Below, piece by piece: positions 7,194 through 13,713 of a DNA stretch of 13,713 nucleotides. Every line of letters begins with the position of its first letter. The first letter of the stretch is position 1. The notes beneath the pieces were generated by a model. It was not told where the DNA came from and made no database searches. It saw only the letters and a program-made list of their open reading frames with translations. The DNA is from Acidobacteriota bacterium. GTDB taxonomy: Bacteria > Acidobacteriota > UBA6911. The position numbers and the translations under genes are program-made. Location: the NCBI GenBank assembly GCA_017860075.1, contig JAFNAH010000027.1:1-13713 (forward strand), given 5' to 3'.

Positions 7194-8231
7194 CTATTGC
7201 TGCTCGTTGTACGCAAAAACGAACTTCGCCCCGATCTGGTTGCCGGGGAAGCCGGGCGGAAGCGGAGGAAAGGGATTCGAAATCAGGACCGCGTTGAGCG
7301 CTGCCAGATCCAGCGAGGTGATCCCCGAGGACTTCACGATCTGGGCGCCCGTGTACCGCCCGTCCTTCCCGATGAAAAACACGACCGTGGTTCTGCCGCG
7401 CGAATTCCGCAGGTTTGACGGGATAGACCAGTTGCCCTTGACCCTCTCGATCACCGCAGTCGCGTACTGCCCGAGAGGGAACCCCTTTGTATCGAAGAAG
7501 CCCGATCCCTCGGATTGAAGCGCCTGCTGCTTATTCTCGAACACCTGGGTCCCGGCACTCGCCTGCTGTGTTGTCGGGGCGGAAGGCGGCGGCTCCTTGC
7601 TCGGGTCGACCTTCGACGCGGGCGGAGGTAGCGCGGCGGGTGGTGCGCCTGCAGCTGCGGGCACCTGCCTTGGAATCTGCCGCGGCTCAACAGCCGGAGA
7701 AGGCGCGGGGAGGTAGACTACACGTCCGGGCCCGGTTGCAGATTCCTCCTGAGCGGACCCTCCCGACGCAGCCGCTGCGGCCGCGGCTGCAGCGGCGGCC
7801 TCGGCAGCGCGCCGGGCGGACTCAGCAGGCTCGCTGGTGCTCGGCAGGGGGCTTACAGGCTGCGCCGCAGCCTTTGGATTCGGTGTCGGTTCGTTTTTCC
7901 AGCTGATGCGGATCGGGGGGCTCTTCATCGCGTCCCTGGCAGCCCTGGCCCAATCGTAGGTGTTTGCCCGCAGCGTTGCTGCCGACGGGCCCTGCATCGC
8001 CGTCGGGCTCCTCAACACAGTGACAGTGCGCCAGATGATCTGCTCCTGACTTGAGTCCTTCCCCGTGCGCGAGGAGCGAAACCAGTGGGCCAGCCCGGGG
8101 CCGAGCAATGATGGAAAGGCTATCAGGATTTCGATGGCGAGGAGATGTGCCAGGCAACTGCCAATCCAGGACGCGACGGTCCGACGCGAGGGAGTGTGCC
8201 TTCTCTGCTGCGAAATAGCGAATTCAAACAT
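7194..8231 (-). CDS. TonB family protein with TonB C-terminal domain
   Basis: A 345-residue envelope protein built like TonB: a short cytoplasmic start, one membrane segment (about residues 22-45), a long periplasmic spacer, and a C-terminal TonB-like domain (about 250-343; TTVVFFIGKDG, then IVKSSGITSLDLAALNAV). TonB links the inner-membrane proton motive force to outer-membrane receptors. Many bacteria carry several copies with unknown receptors. The spacer is unusual: 11 consecutive alanines (145-155) after a charged stretch, then Pro-rich segments. No exbB/exbD or receptor gene is nearby, so the partner is unknown; a TolA-like role is also possible. The ATG at 8231 is the first in frame after the proposed promoter, with only a weak AGG upstream. 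The next gene starts 16 nt after its stop. Confidence 0.82.
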   Translation of the reverse strand: MFEFAISQQRRHTPSRRTVASWIGSCLAHLLAIEILIAFPSLLGPGLAHWFRSSRTGKDSSQEQIIWRTVTVLRSPTAMQGPSAATLRANTYDWARAARDAMKSPPIRISWKNEPTPNPKAAAQPVSPLPSTSEPAESARRAAEAAAAAAAAAAASGGSAQEESATGPGRVVYLPAPSPAVEPRQIPRQVPAAAGAPPAALPPPASKVDPSKEPPPSAPTTQQASAGTQVFENKQQALQSEGSGFFDTKGFPLGQYATAVIERVKGNWSIPSNLRNSRGRTTVVFFIGKDGRYTGAQIVKSSGITSLDLAALNAVLISNPFPPLPPGFPGNQIGAKFVFAYNEQQ

Positions 8232-8260
8232 GGGCCTGGACGCAACTCGGGATCGGTTGA

Positions 8261-8290
8261 AGTATAGGAAAGGCTCCTAACGCCTGTCAA
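8261..8290 (-). promoter_or_regulatory. Sigma70-type promoter upstream of the tonB-like gene
   Basis: On the minus strand TTGACA (8290-8285, perfect -35) is separated by 18 nt from TATACT (8266-8261, five of six -10 bases). The -35 lies inside the last codons of the oxidoreductase gene. The expected start near 8254 gives a leader of about 22 nt before the ATG at 8231. This probably makes the tonB-like/spoIID-like/miaA block a separate transcription unit. Confidence 0.6.
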
Positions 8291-9236
8291 ACTCACGCGC
8301 CTGGGCTTTTTCGGCCTGCTCGTGTATTTCGAGGGCAAGGCTCAGCGCGCGGATTCCTTCCGTGCCGGAGCACTCCACCGGCCCCCTGTGTCTTACTGCA
8401 CCAAGGAACGAAGCGAGCTCGAGCTTCAGCGGTTCCTCGCGCGGGGGAGTCAGCCTGCAGCTGCTGACTTGAGGCGTCCCGGCGCCTGGAGTGCCCTCGA
8501 GGCTGTACAGGGAAACGTCCTGCCGCGTGTAATCGAGCGAAACGTACTGGTTGGCCTGGAAGAGCCTGAGCTTGCGGACCTTTTCCATGGAAACCCGGCT
8601 CGCGGTGATGTTGGCGACGCAGCCGTTGGTGAAATGGATCCTCGCGTTGGCGATGTCGATGCGCTGCGAGAGAATGGCGATACCGACCGCGTCCACATGT
8701 GCCGGAGGGTGACCTACCAGCAGGGAGATTATGTCGAGGTCATGAATCATCAAGTCGAGGATCACGTCGATGTCGAGGCTGCGCGGTGAGAACAGTCCCA
8801 GGCGGTGTGCCTCGAAAAAACGCGGGTTGGTCACCAGTTTGCGCAGTTCCCGGACCGCCGGGTTGAAGCGTTCGAGGTGCCCGACCTGGAGGACCCTCCG
8901 GTTCTGCTCGGCGGCGGCGACCAGCCTTTCCGCGGCCTCGATGCTGCTGCTGATCGGTTTTTCGACGAGCACGTCCACGCCTTCGTTCAGGAATTCCTGC
9001 CCGATCGCGGCGTGAGTAGTCGTTGGCGTCGCGATGCTGACGGCATCCACCTTGCCGAAGAGAGAGCGGTAGTCCGTAAAAGCTGCGGTCCCCAGCGGGT
9101 CGGCGATCTCCTCAGCCCTGCCCGGCAGCGTGTCGACAACTCCCACCAGCTCGGTGTCCGGCAGGGATGCATAGGTGCGCGCATGGTGCTGGCCCAGTGC
9201 CCCCACGCCGACTACGCCGACGCGAATCCTGTCCAA
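8277..9236 (-). CDS. Gfo/Idh/MocA family oxidoreductase in the lpx cluster (GnnA-like candidate)
   Basis: A 319-residue NAD(P)-dependent sugar dehydrogenase of the Gfo/Idh/MocA family. The N-terminal Rossmann fold shows GVVGVGALGQHHAR (GxGxxG, residues 7-20). The family EKP motif is at residues 92-94, GHLERFNPA at 119-127, and the catalytic-type LMIHDLDI at 162-169. It starts at TTG 9236, supported by a GAGG Shine-Dalgarno 7 nt upstream; no ATG fits. Family members act on nucleotide sugars, among others. Its place after lpxA-lpxI suggests a lipid A role. One known example is GnnA, which with the aminotransferase GnnB makes the 3-amino UDP-GlcNAc used for amide-linked lipid A. No gnnB-like gene is present here, so that substrate is inference only. 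The 3' end carries the -35 box of the next promoter. Confidence 0.88.
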   Translation of the reverse strand: MDRIRVGVVGVGALGQHHARTYASLPDTELVGVVDTLPGRAEEIADPLGTAAFTDYRSLFGKVDAVSIATPTTTHAAIGQEFLNEGVDVLVEKPISSSIEAAERLVAAAEQNRRVLQVGHLERFNPAVRELRKLVTNPRFFEAHRLGLFSPRSLDIDVILDLMIHDLDIISLLVGHPPAHVDAVGIAILSQRIDIANARIHFTNGCVANITASRVSMEKVRKLRLFQANQYVSLDYTRQDVSLYSLEGTPGAGTPQVSSCRLTPPREEPLKLELASFLGAVRHRGPVECSGTEGIRALSLALEIHEQAEKAQAREFDRR

Positions 9237-9314
9237 TTTGCCACCTCAAGTGCTTTCCGGCGTCGAGCCTGCAAGAACCGCCCTTCGATGTCCGGGCCGG
9301 ATCGATGTTGCTGA

Positions 9315-10139
9315 TCAGGCCATCGGCTGGAACCCAACTACGGCGATTTCGTTTTCGTCCGCCAGGCGCACGAAATCATTTCTGTCTATGATGAGCGTCC
9401 GGCCTGCATCCAGAACCAGGGCCGTCGCTCCGGCGTCGACCATCTCGCGGATGGTGGGAACGCCGACTACCGGGACGTCGAAACGCATGTCCTGTTTCGG
9501 TTTGCTCACCTTGATTACCGTCAGGTGCCTGCGGCGGACGAGATCCCCCGCCCGGTGGATGACGGCATCTGTCCCCTCCATGGCCTCGACAGCGACCACA
9601 GCCCTGTCCCTGACCACGATCGTCTGCCCGATGTCCATCAAGGCAATCCTATGTGCGATCGGGCGCCCGAAATCCACATCACGCTGTTCACGGCCGTCGA
9701 GGCCCCGGCGGGTCAGCCTGCCTTCCGCGGCCATGTGCTGCCTGATAAGAATCGTCGAGTCGACCAGAGTGATCCCTTCATCCTCGAGCGCCTCAGCCAC
9801 TCCGTTAATCAGGGAGTCGGTGTTCTTCTGTTTGAGCCCGGCCAGCATCCGGATCATCTTGAGATCCGGAAGGGAAGGGCCGAAAATACGGGCATGACGC
9901 ACCTGGCCGGCCATGATCGCCTTGGTTGCGCCGGCCTCCTTGAAGACCCGTATCAGTTTCCCCAACTGCCCCAGACCCATCCAGTGCACCGGAAAACCCA
10001 GTGACTCGATCTCGGGAAAGGTTTCTTCCTTGATGGCGGCGACCACCACATCGACCTGTTTCTCACGGGCTGATTCAAGCACAAGGAAGGGGAACCTGCC
10101 GTTCCCTGCGATCAACCCGTATTTCTCGCTCTCTGCCAT
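9315..10139 (-). CDS. lpxI: UDP-2,3-diacylglucosamine diphosphatase LpxI
   Basis: A 274-residue LpxI (formerly DUF1009), which hydrolyses UDP-2,3-diacylglucosamine to 2,3-diacylglucosamine 1-phosphate and UMP. LpxI is the non-homologous substitute for LpxH, known from Caulobacter, where it also sits beside lpxA. The N-terminal domain begins YGLIAGNGRFPFLV (residues 7-20). The catalytic C-terminal domain shows NTDSLI (106-111), GQTIVV (171-176), AVEAMEGTD (183-191), KQDMRFDVPVVG (215-226) and AGRTLIID (245-252). Asp221 in RFDVPVVG probably corresponds to the essential aspartate of the Caulobacter enzyme; that alignment is from memory. Start ATG 10139 is the first in frame after the lpxA stop (66 nt gap). 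An oxidoreductase gene follows after 78 nt. Confidence 0.93.
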   Translation of the reverse strand: MAESEKYGLIAGNGRFPFLVLESAREKQVDVVVAAIKEETFPEIESLGFPVHWMGLGQLGKLIRVFKEAGATKAIMAGQVRHARIFGPSLPDLKMIRMLAGLKQKNTDSLINGVAEALEDEGITLVDSTILIRQHMAAEGRLTRRGLDGREQRDVDFGRPIAHRIALMDIGQTIVVRDRAVVAVEAMEGTDAVIHRAGDLVRRRHLTVIKVSKPKQDMRFDVPVVGVPTIREMVDAGATALVLDAGRTLIIDRNDFVRLADENEIAVVGFQPMA

Positions 10140-10205
10140 CGCTGTGAAATTCTGCGGGCGAGTCCGGCGCCGCCAGGATCTTCCGGTACAAGTCGGAAAG
10201 CCGGG

Positions 10206-10985
10206 TTACCGGATAAAGCCACGCTCCGAGGATTCAATAAACTCAAACAGCGCGGCAACCTCCGGCGCTGTCCAATCCCTCTCGCGCGCTTTCGCCAACG
10301 CGTCGCCGGTATTCAGCTGGGAGCGGAAGAGTATGCGATAGGCCTGTCTGAGTTCGTCGATGGATTTTGCCGGCAGACCGCGACGCTGGAGCCCGACGGT
10401 GTTGATGCCGTAAATCTTCGCCTGGTTTCTGTCCCCGACGGTCTTTACGTACGGCAGGGCATCCCTCGTGATGACGGAGAAGCCACCGATGAACGCGTGA
10501 GGGCCCACTCGGCAGAACTGGTGCACTGCAGAGAAAGCCCCTACCGTAGCGCAGTCCGCGACCGTGACATGACCGGCCAGTGTGGCCGCGTTGGCCATGA
10601 TGATCTGGTTGCCCATGTGGGAATCGTGAGCCGCGTGACTGTAGGCCATGAAAAGGCATTCATCGCCTATGATGGTTGTGCCGCCGCCGCCGCCGGTGCC
10701 CCGATTCAGGGTGACGAATTCGCGGAACACGTTCCGGTCGCCGATGCGAAGCCAGGTGGGCTCACCCGCGTACTTAAGATCCTGGGGATCACTCCCGACC
10801 GAGCAGAAAGAGGAAAACCGGCAGTCCCGCCCGATGATGGTCCACTTGTGAACATGCACCTGAGCCTCGAGGATGGTCCCGGCGTCGATGCGAACCTCCG
10901 GCCCGATCACGCAGTAAGGTCCGATGACTGCCTCCGAGGCAATTTCGGCAGTTCGGTCAACGATGGCGGTCGGGTGAATTCCCAT
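10206..10985 (-). CDS. lpxA: Acyl-ACP:UDP-N-acetylglucosamine O-acyltransferase LpxA
   Basis: A 259-residue LpxA, the first enzyme of lipid A synthesis, moving a 3-hydroxyacyl chain from ACP to the 3-position of UDP-GlcNAc in the cytoplasm. The protein opens with hexapeptide repeats of the left-handed beta-helix (IHPTAIVD, then I-G-P-Y and similar turns). The SHAAHDSHMGN segment carries His120, matching the catalytic His125 of the E. coli enzyme. Then come ATLAGHV, AVHQFCRVG and the C-terminal helical part starting at GLQRRG. Compared with E. coli there are two extra residues between YVKTVG and YG, in the region that sets acyl-chain length, so chain length cannot be predicted by simple comparison. 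The ATG at 10985 has no clear Shine-Dalgarno. The frame is open upstream to 11099, inside fabZ, but the family N-terminus fits 10985. Confidence 0.95.
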   Translation of the reverse strand: MGIHPTAIVDRTAEIASEAVIGPYCVIGPEVRIDAGTILEAQVHVHKWTIIGRDCRFSSFCSVGSDPQDLKYAGEPTWLRIGDRNVFREFVTLNRGTGGGGGTTIIGDECLFMAYSHAAHDSHMGNQIIMANAATLAGHVTVADCATVGAFSAVHQFCRVGPHAFIGGFSVITRDALPYVKTVGDRNQAKIYGINTVGLQRRGLPAKSIDELRQAYRILFRSQLNTGDALAKARERDWTAPEVAALFEFIESSERGFIR

Positions 10986-11055
10986 AATCAGAATACCGGT
11001 CAAAGCCTGCAGAGGACTATCAGAGTGTTCCCAAAGTCGAGCGGATGAGCATCGC

Positions 11056-11508
11056 TCAGCTTCGCTCAACGACCGCGCAAGAAAGTTCGGCTTCCGCAAC
11101 CAGCGTGCCGTTTACAAAGGCCTCACCCCTCATCCTGTAGTAACGCTCACGGCTCCGCATGACACCGACCTCCAGCCGTATCTGATCGCCCGGCACGACC
11201 GGCTGACGGAAGCGGCACTTGTCTATGCCTGAAAAGTACACGAGTTTTGATTCGCGGTCCTCGTCGCGGAGAAAAAGGAGAATGACGCCGACCTGCGCGA
11301 GCGCTTCGACCAGAAGCACACCGGGCATTACCGGTTGCCCCGGGAAGTGGCCCTGGAAAAATGCTTCGTTTATCGTGACATTTTTCAGGCCAACCGCCCT
11401 GGTGCTTCCGTCGGTCTCGATGATCCTGTCAACCAACAGGAACGGATACCGGTGCGGGATCGCATGAAGGATCTCCTTGATCCCGATGTTCGACAAACCC
11501 TTCTCCAT
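11056..11508 (-). CDS. fabZ: 3-hydroxyacyl-[ACP] dehydratase FabZ
   Basis: A 150-residue FabZ, which dehydrates (3R)-hydroxyacyl-ACP to trans-2-enoyl-ACP in type II fatty acid synthesis. It shares its substrate pool with LpxA. The hot-dog-fold signature is complete: HRYPFLLVDR near the N-terminus, then GHFPGQPVMPGVLLVEALAQ with the catalytic pair His54 and Glu68. The length is normal for the family. I chose ATG 11508 because GGTGAG lies 4 nt upstream and known FabZ proteins start at about this distance from the HRYPFLLVDR motif. A GTG at 11517 in the same frame is a possible alternative. The gene is the first after the terminator. lpxA follows after 70 nt, the classic fabZ-lpxA order. Confidence 0.96.
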   Translation of the reverse strand: MEKGLSNIGIKEILHAIPHRYPFLLVDRIIETDGSTRAVGLKNVTINEAFFQGHFPGQPVMPGVLLVEALAQVGVILLFLRDEDRESKLVYFSGIDKCRFRQPVVPGDQIRLEVGVMRSRERYYRMRGEAFVNGTLVAEAELSCAVVERS

Positions 11509-11540
11509 GGAACTCACCAGTCGGAGGCTCGGTTGCGCAG

Positions 11541-11578
11541 AAAAAAAAGGGGATGACGCTTTTCGACGACCATCCCCT
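11541..11578 (-). terminator. Rho-independent terminator after ompH
   Basis: Read on the minus strand, AGGGGATG and CATCCCCT form an 8-bp perfect, GC-rich stem with a 15-nt loop, followed at once by a run of eight T. It begins 18 nt after the ompH stop and lies about 33 nt before the fabZ start. It should end most bamA-ompH transcripts, so fabZ-lpxA-lpxI needs read-through or its own promoter. None is obvious in the short remaining gap. Confidence 0.85.
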
Positions 11579-11595
11579 GAACTTGAACGTGCGAC

Positions 11596-12228
11596 CTAAG
11601 GTTTCTTCGCCGGGGCCGGTGCTGCTGCCGGGGCCTTGGCGGCGCCTGCCGGGTATGCCAGGTTGTAGGCCTGGATCACTTCTTCGGTGATGATGAGCGA
11701 AGCGTCGATGTACGCATCCCGGGTAGGATTGATGTACAGGACCGCGCTGAGGCCTTTCTCCTTGGCGATCTTCTCGATGACCGGGATCATTTTCCGCCCG
11801 ATCGCGTTCACCACCCGGGTTCGCCTGGTCTCAATATCCTTCTGAGTATCTTGCTGAAAACGCTGGAGATAGGTGTCCTTCGCTTCGATCTGCACCTGCA
11901 GATCCTCGCGTGCCTCGTCCGTCAGCTTGGCGCCCTGAACGTTGAGCTGGTTCTTGAGCGTTTCCGATTCCTTGCGCAACTGCTCCAGCTCCTGGTTCTT
12001 CTTGTCGACGTACTGCTGAACCCCTCCGAACTCACGCTTCCCGTCGTCGCAGGTAAGGATTGCCTGCTCGAGGTTCAGCCAGGCCAACTTCGCCGGGCCT
12101 ATGATTATCGGTGCTGCAGGCTGAGCCGGGGCGGGTTGACTCTGCGGCGCGGCAGCGGTCTGCGCGAACACAATGACCGGCACCGTCAGAACCGCCATGA
12201 TGCCAATAAGGATAATTGTTCGAACCAT
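11596..12228 (-). CDS. OmpH/Skp family periplasmic chaperone
   Basis: A 210-residue protein of the OmpH/Skp family, which keeps unfolded outer-membrane proteins soluble on their way to the BAM complex. The chosen ATG at 12228 starts a clear signal peptide: hydrophobic residues about 4-21, with cleavage expected after VFA at residue 22. An AAGGAG Shine-Dalgarno lies about 11 nt upstream. The frame stays open to 12312, but that extension reads as low-complexity leader, so I reject it. The mature part opens with a Pro/Ala/Gln-rich linker, then the Skp core (KLAWLNLEQAILTCDDGKRE), then a long charged, heptad-like coiled coil (about residues 75-150). It ends in an Ala/Pro tail. The position directly after bamA fits the role. 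An intrinsic terminator follows the stop codon. Skp proteins are often about 160-170 residues; the extra length is the low-complexity ends. Confidence 0.9.
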   Translation of the reverse strand: MVRTIILIGIMAVLTVPVIVFAQTAAAPQSQPAPAQPAAPIIIGPAKLAWLNLEQAILTCDDGKREFGGVQQYVDKKNQELEQLRKESETLKNQLNVQGAKLTDEAREDLQVQIEAKDTYLQRFQQDTQKDIETRRTRVVNAIGRKMIPVIEKIAKEKGLSAVLYINPTRDAYIDASLIITEEVIQAYNLAYPAGAAKAPAAAPAPAKKP

Positions 12229-12258
12229 CGGGTCTTCTTCTCCTTTGTAGCCTTTACT

Positions 12259-12277
12259 GCCAGGCGCGAAACCTGGC
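12259..12277 (-). other. Small hairpin in the bamA-ompH gap
   Basis: In the 140-nt gap between bamA and ompH, GCCAGG and CCTGGC form a 6-bp perfect stem with a 7-nt loop, about 30 nt upstream of the ompH start. No T-run follows on the minus strand, so it is not an intrinsic terminator. It may be a processing, stability or attenuation element, or chance. I found no convincing sigma70 promoter in the rest of the gap, only an isolated TATAGT without a matching -35. Confidence 0.3.
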
Positions 12278-12368
12278 GCTCGATTAGGTGCGGAACTGAA
12301 ACGGCGTTCCAAGCGGACTTCAAAAACGGGTAAATCTACTATATTTCGAGTCTAGAGACCAAGCGGAA

Positions 12369-13713
12369 TCAGAAACTTCGTCCAATCGTGAACTTGATGT
12401 CGTGCCGGGGCTCGGAAAGGTAATATGTCGAGGTGCCGACAGGGATCGTCGTCTGGAGAATCTGCGGATTGTAGGCGAAGATCAGTCGGAATGGCGCGCT
12501 GATGACGGGAAGCATGAACTGAACCTCGACACCCGTGGAACCCCTGGGCAGGTTGTTCGTCGAGCTGATCAACTCCAGCGTGTTGGGGCCCTGCGTCCCC
12601 ATGGCGCTCATGTCAGAGACTCGGTTGATTCCGTAGTCGTAGAAGGCCGCCATGGAGAGAGGCCCGGCGATCGGTATGCGATATTCAAAGTTGACAAGTC
12701 CGAACGTGTCGCCACCAACGGAGATGACACTGCGGGTTACCAGCGGAAGCCCGGTGTTAGTGTCGATGATCGGGTTGCCCTGCGAGTCGTAACGGGGAGT
12801 GCTGGAAATCGCCAGAGGGCTGACAGACCGGATGTCGAACCCGCGGATCGTGGTCTCGCCGCCGACGAAGAACCGGTCGAAGAAGGGGATGGCGGAATTA
12901 TTGTACGCCTTGGCGTATTGTCCGAGAAGGCGGAGTCCGAACGTATGGCGCCCGTGGGAGAGCCACTTGTCGGGGAAGAACTTCCGGTATTCCACCACCG
13001 GTTGGAGCATACTGAAGTCGCCGCCGAAAATGCCGCCGGTGACCGCGATCGAGGCCTGCAGGCTCGATCCTTTCGTCGGATTGAAGTAATGGTTGGTCGT
13101 ATTGTAGGAGACCATGGGAGTAACCGAGCTCCGTATGATCCCCGACACGGCATATTGCGGATTGCCCCCGGGGACGTAACCGATCAACTGCGAGTAGGCG
13201 AAGCTCTGGAAACCCTCAGCCACGTTGGTGATGCTGATTCTCTGCAGGGTATAGCTGGCGCCGAACCGCCAGAAAGAGAAGCCGAGCGGCCGGGATGTCG
13301 TGATCGTTATGCCCGTGGTTGCCCTGGTGAACAACTCGACCGGCTCGGCGTTTACCAGGCTCTGTAGCCCGAAGACGTTGTAGGTATCAAAGCGGTAGCG
13401 CTGATTATAGATCGAAGCGCCGAACGTCCAGCGTGTATCCAGGAGATACGGCTCGGTGAAGGCGACCACGAATTGCATTTCCCGCGTGCCCGCCATAACA
13501 CTGAATTCCAGGCTGTTTCCCCGGCCCAGGAAGTTGTTCGTCGTGTAGTTCATCCCGATGAATGTGCCTGAAATGCCGCTGGCGCCGCCAGTTATCCCAA
13601 TCGATTGGTGGCTTTTCTCCTTTACCTTGACCGCTATGTCGACCTGACCGGTCTTTTCGTTGGGCTTGACTTCGTAATCCTTCTCTTCGATCTTGTCGAA
13701 GAAACCGAGCTGA
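12369..13713 (-). CDS. bamA: Outer membrane protein assembly factor BamA, C-terminal part (5' end outside window)
   Basis: This is the last 447 codons of an Omp85/BamA protein, the central beta-barrel of the machine that folds and inserts outer-membrane proteins. The frame is open to the right edge, so the signal peptide and most POTRA domains lie outside. The first ~30 visible residues look like the end of the last POTRA domain. They are followed by a barrel entry with the typical N-N-F-L-G-R-G-N stretch (about 13538-13515). The family hallmark IRGF, from the loop-6 motif that plugs the barrel, is encoded at about 12848-12837 within GGETTIRGFDIRSVSP. The protein ends in GRSF; a terminal Phe is the usual outer-membrane beta-signal. 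The ompH/skp chaperone gene follows after 140 nt, the usual neighbour. Identification is firm; the full length cannot be judged. Confidence 0.96.
   Translation of the reverse strand, partial: QLGFFDKIEEKDYEVKPNEKTGQVDIAVKVKEKSHQSIGITGGASGISGTFIGMNYTTNNFLGRGNSLEFSVMAGTREMQFVVAFTEPYLLDTRWTFGASIYNQRYRFDTYNVFGLQSLVNAEPVELFTRATTGITITTSRPLGFSFWRFGASYTLQRISITNVAEGFQSFAYSQLIGYVPGGNPQYAVSGIIRSSVTPMVSYNTTNHYFNPTKGSSLQASIAVTGGIFGGDFSMLQPVVEYRKFFPDKWLSHGRHTFGLRLLGQYAKAYNNSAIPFFDRFFVGGETTIRGFDIRSVSPLAISSTPRYDSQGNPIIDTNTGLPLVTRSVISVGGDTFGLVNFEYRIPIAGPLSMAAFYDYGINRVSDMSAMGTQGPNTLELISSTNNLPRGSTGVEVQFMLPVISAPFRLIFAYNPQILQTTIPVGTSTYYLSEPRHDIKFTIGRSF

Noticed and set aside
12229..12312. N-terminal extension of ompH to 12312
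   Set aside because: It would place 28 unrelated residues before a normal signal peptide; the Shine-Dalgarno before 12228 decides the start.
12301..12360. Possible promoter upstream of ompH (TATAGT)
   Set aside because: No acceptable -35 at 16-19 nt spacing; bamA read-through is the simpler explanation.
12402..13367. Plus-strand ORF of 321 codons opposite bamA
   Set aside because: Antisense shadow of an unmistakable BamA barrel; the product is Arg/Gly/Asp-rich with no recognisable motif.

Overview
The window looks like a chromosomal stretch from a GC-rich, LPS-bearing Gram-negative (diderm) bacterium. Every credible gene lies on the minus strand, so the text below reads from high to low coordinates. 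The combination of BamA/OmpH/FabZ/LpxA, LpxI instead of LpxH, a SPOR+SpoIID lipoprotein and an orphan TonB-like protein is reminiscent of Acidobacteriota or a related deep lineage. That placement is inference from gene content only. No mobile element, CRISPR array, tRNA or rRNA was seen.

Right part (13713-8277), envelope and lipid A block: bamA (5' end beyond the edge), ompH/skp, a strong intrinsic terminator, then fabZ, lpxA, lpxI and a Gfo/Idh/MocA oxidoreductase. BamA inserts outer-membrane proteins that the Skp-like chaperone delivers. FabZ supplies the acyl chains. LpxA makes the first acylation of UDP-GlcNAc, and LpxI releases 2,3-diacylglucosamine 1-phosphate later in the same pathway. 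lpxD and lpxB, often found in such clusters, are not here.

Middle part (8290-3850): a near-consensus sigma70 promoter overlaps the end of the oxidoreductase gene and probably drives a TonB-like protein, a SPOR/SpoIID lipoprotein, a 32-codon membrane-peptide ORF and miaA. The SpoIID frame runs out of register over its last part. One extra G near 4931 would end it at a TGATG overlap with the small ORF, which in turn ends 3 nt before miaA.

Left part (3849-1): a 299-nt gap holds an imperfect inverted repeat and a second good promoter. After it come gatB (tRNA amidotransferase), a Mut7-C RNase-domain protein lacking its zinc ribbon, and RNase R (5' part complete, 3' part beyond the edge). rnr is broken: its helix-turn-helix segment (1586-1335) and its catalytic body (about 1347-1) are in different frames, and the first cold-shock segment between them is missing.

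No convincing new multi-gene system is visible. The most unusual points are the hidden small membrane ORF with the spoIID frame disruption, the split rnr, and the zinc-ribbon-less Mut7-C protein. These three disrupted genes may reflect real decay or consensus/assembly errors.
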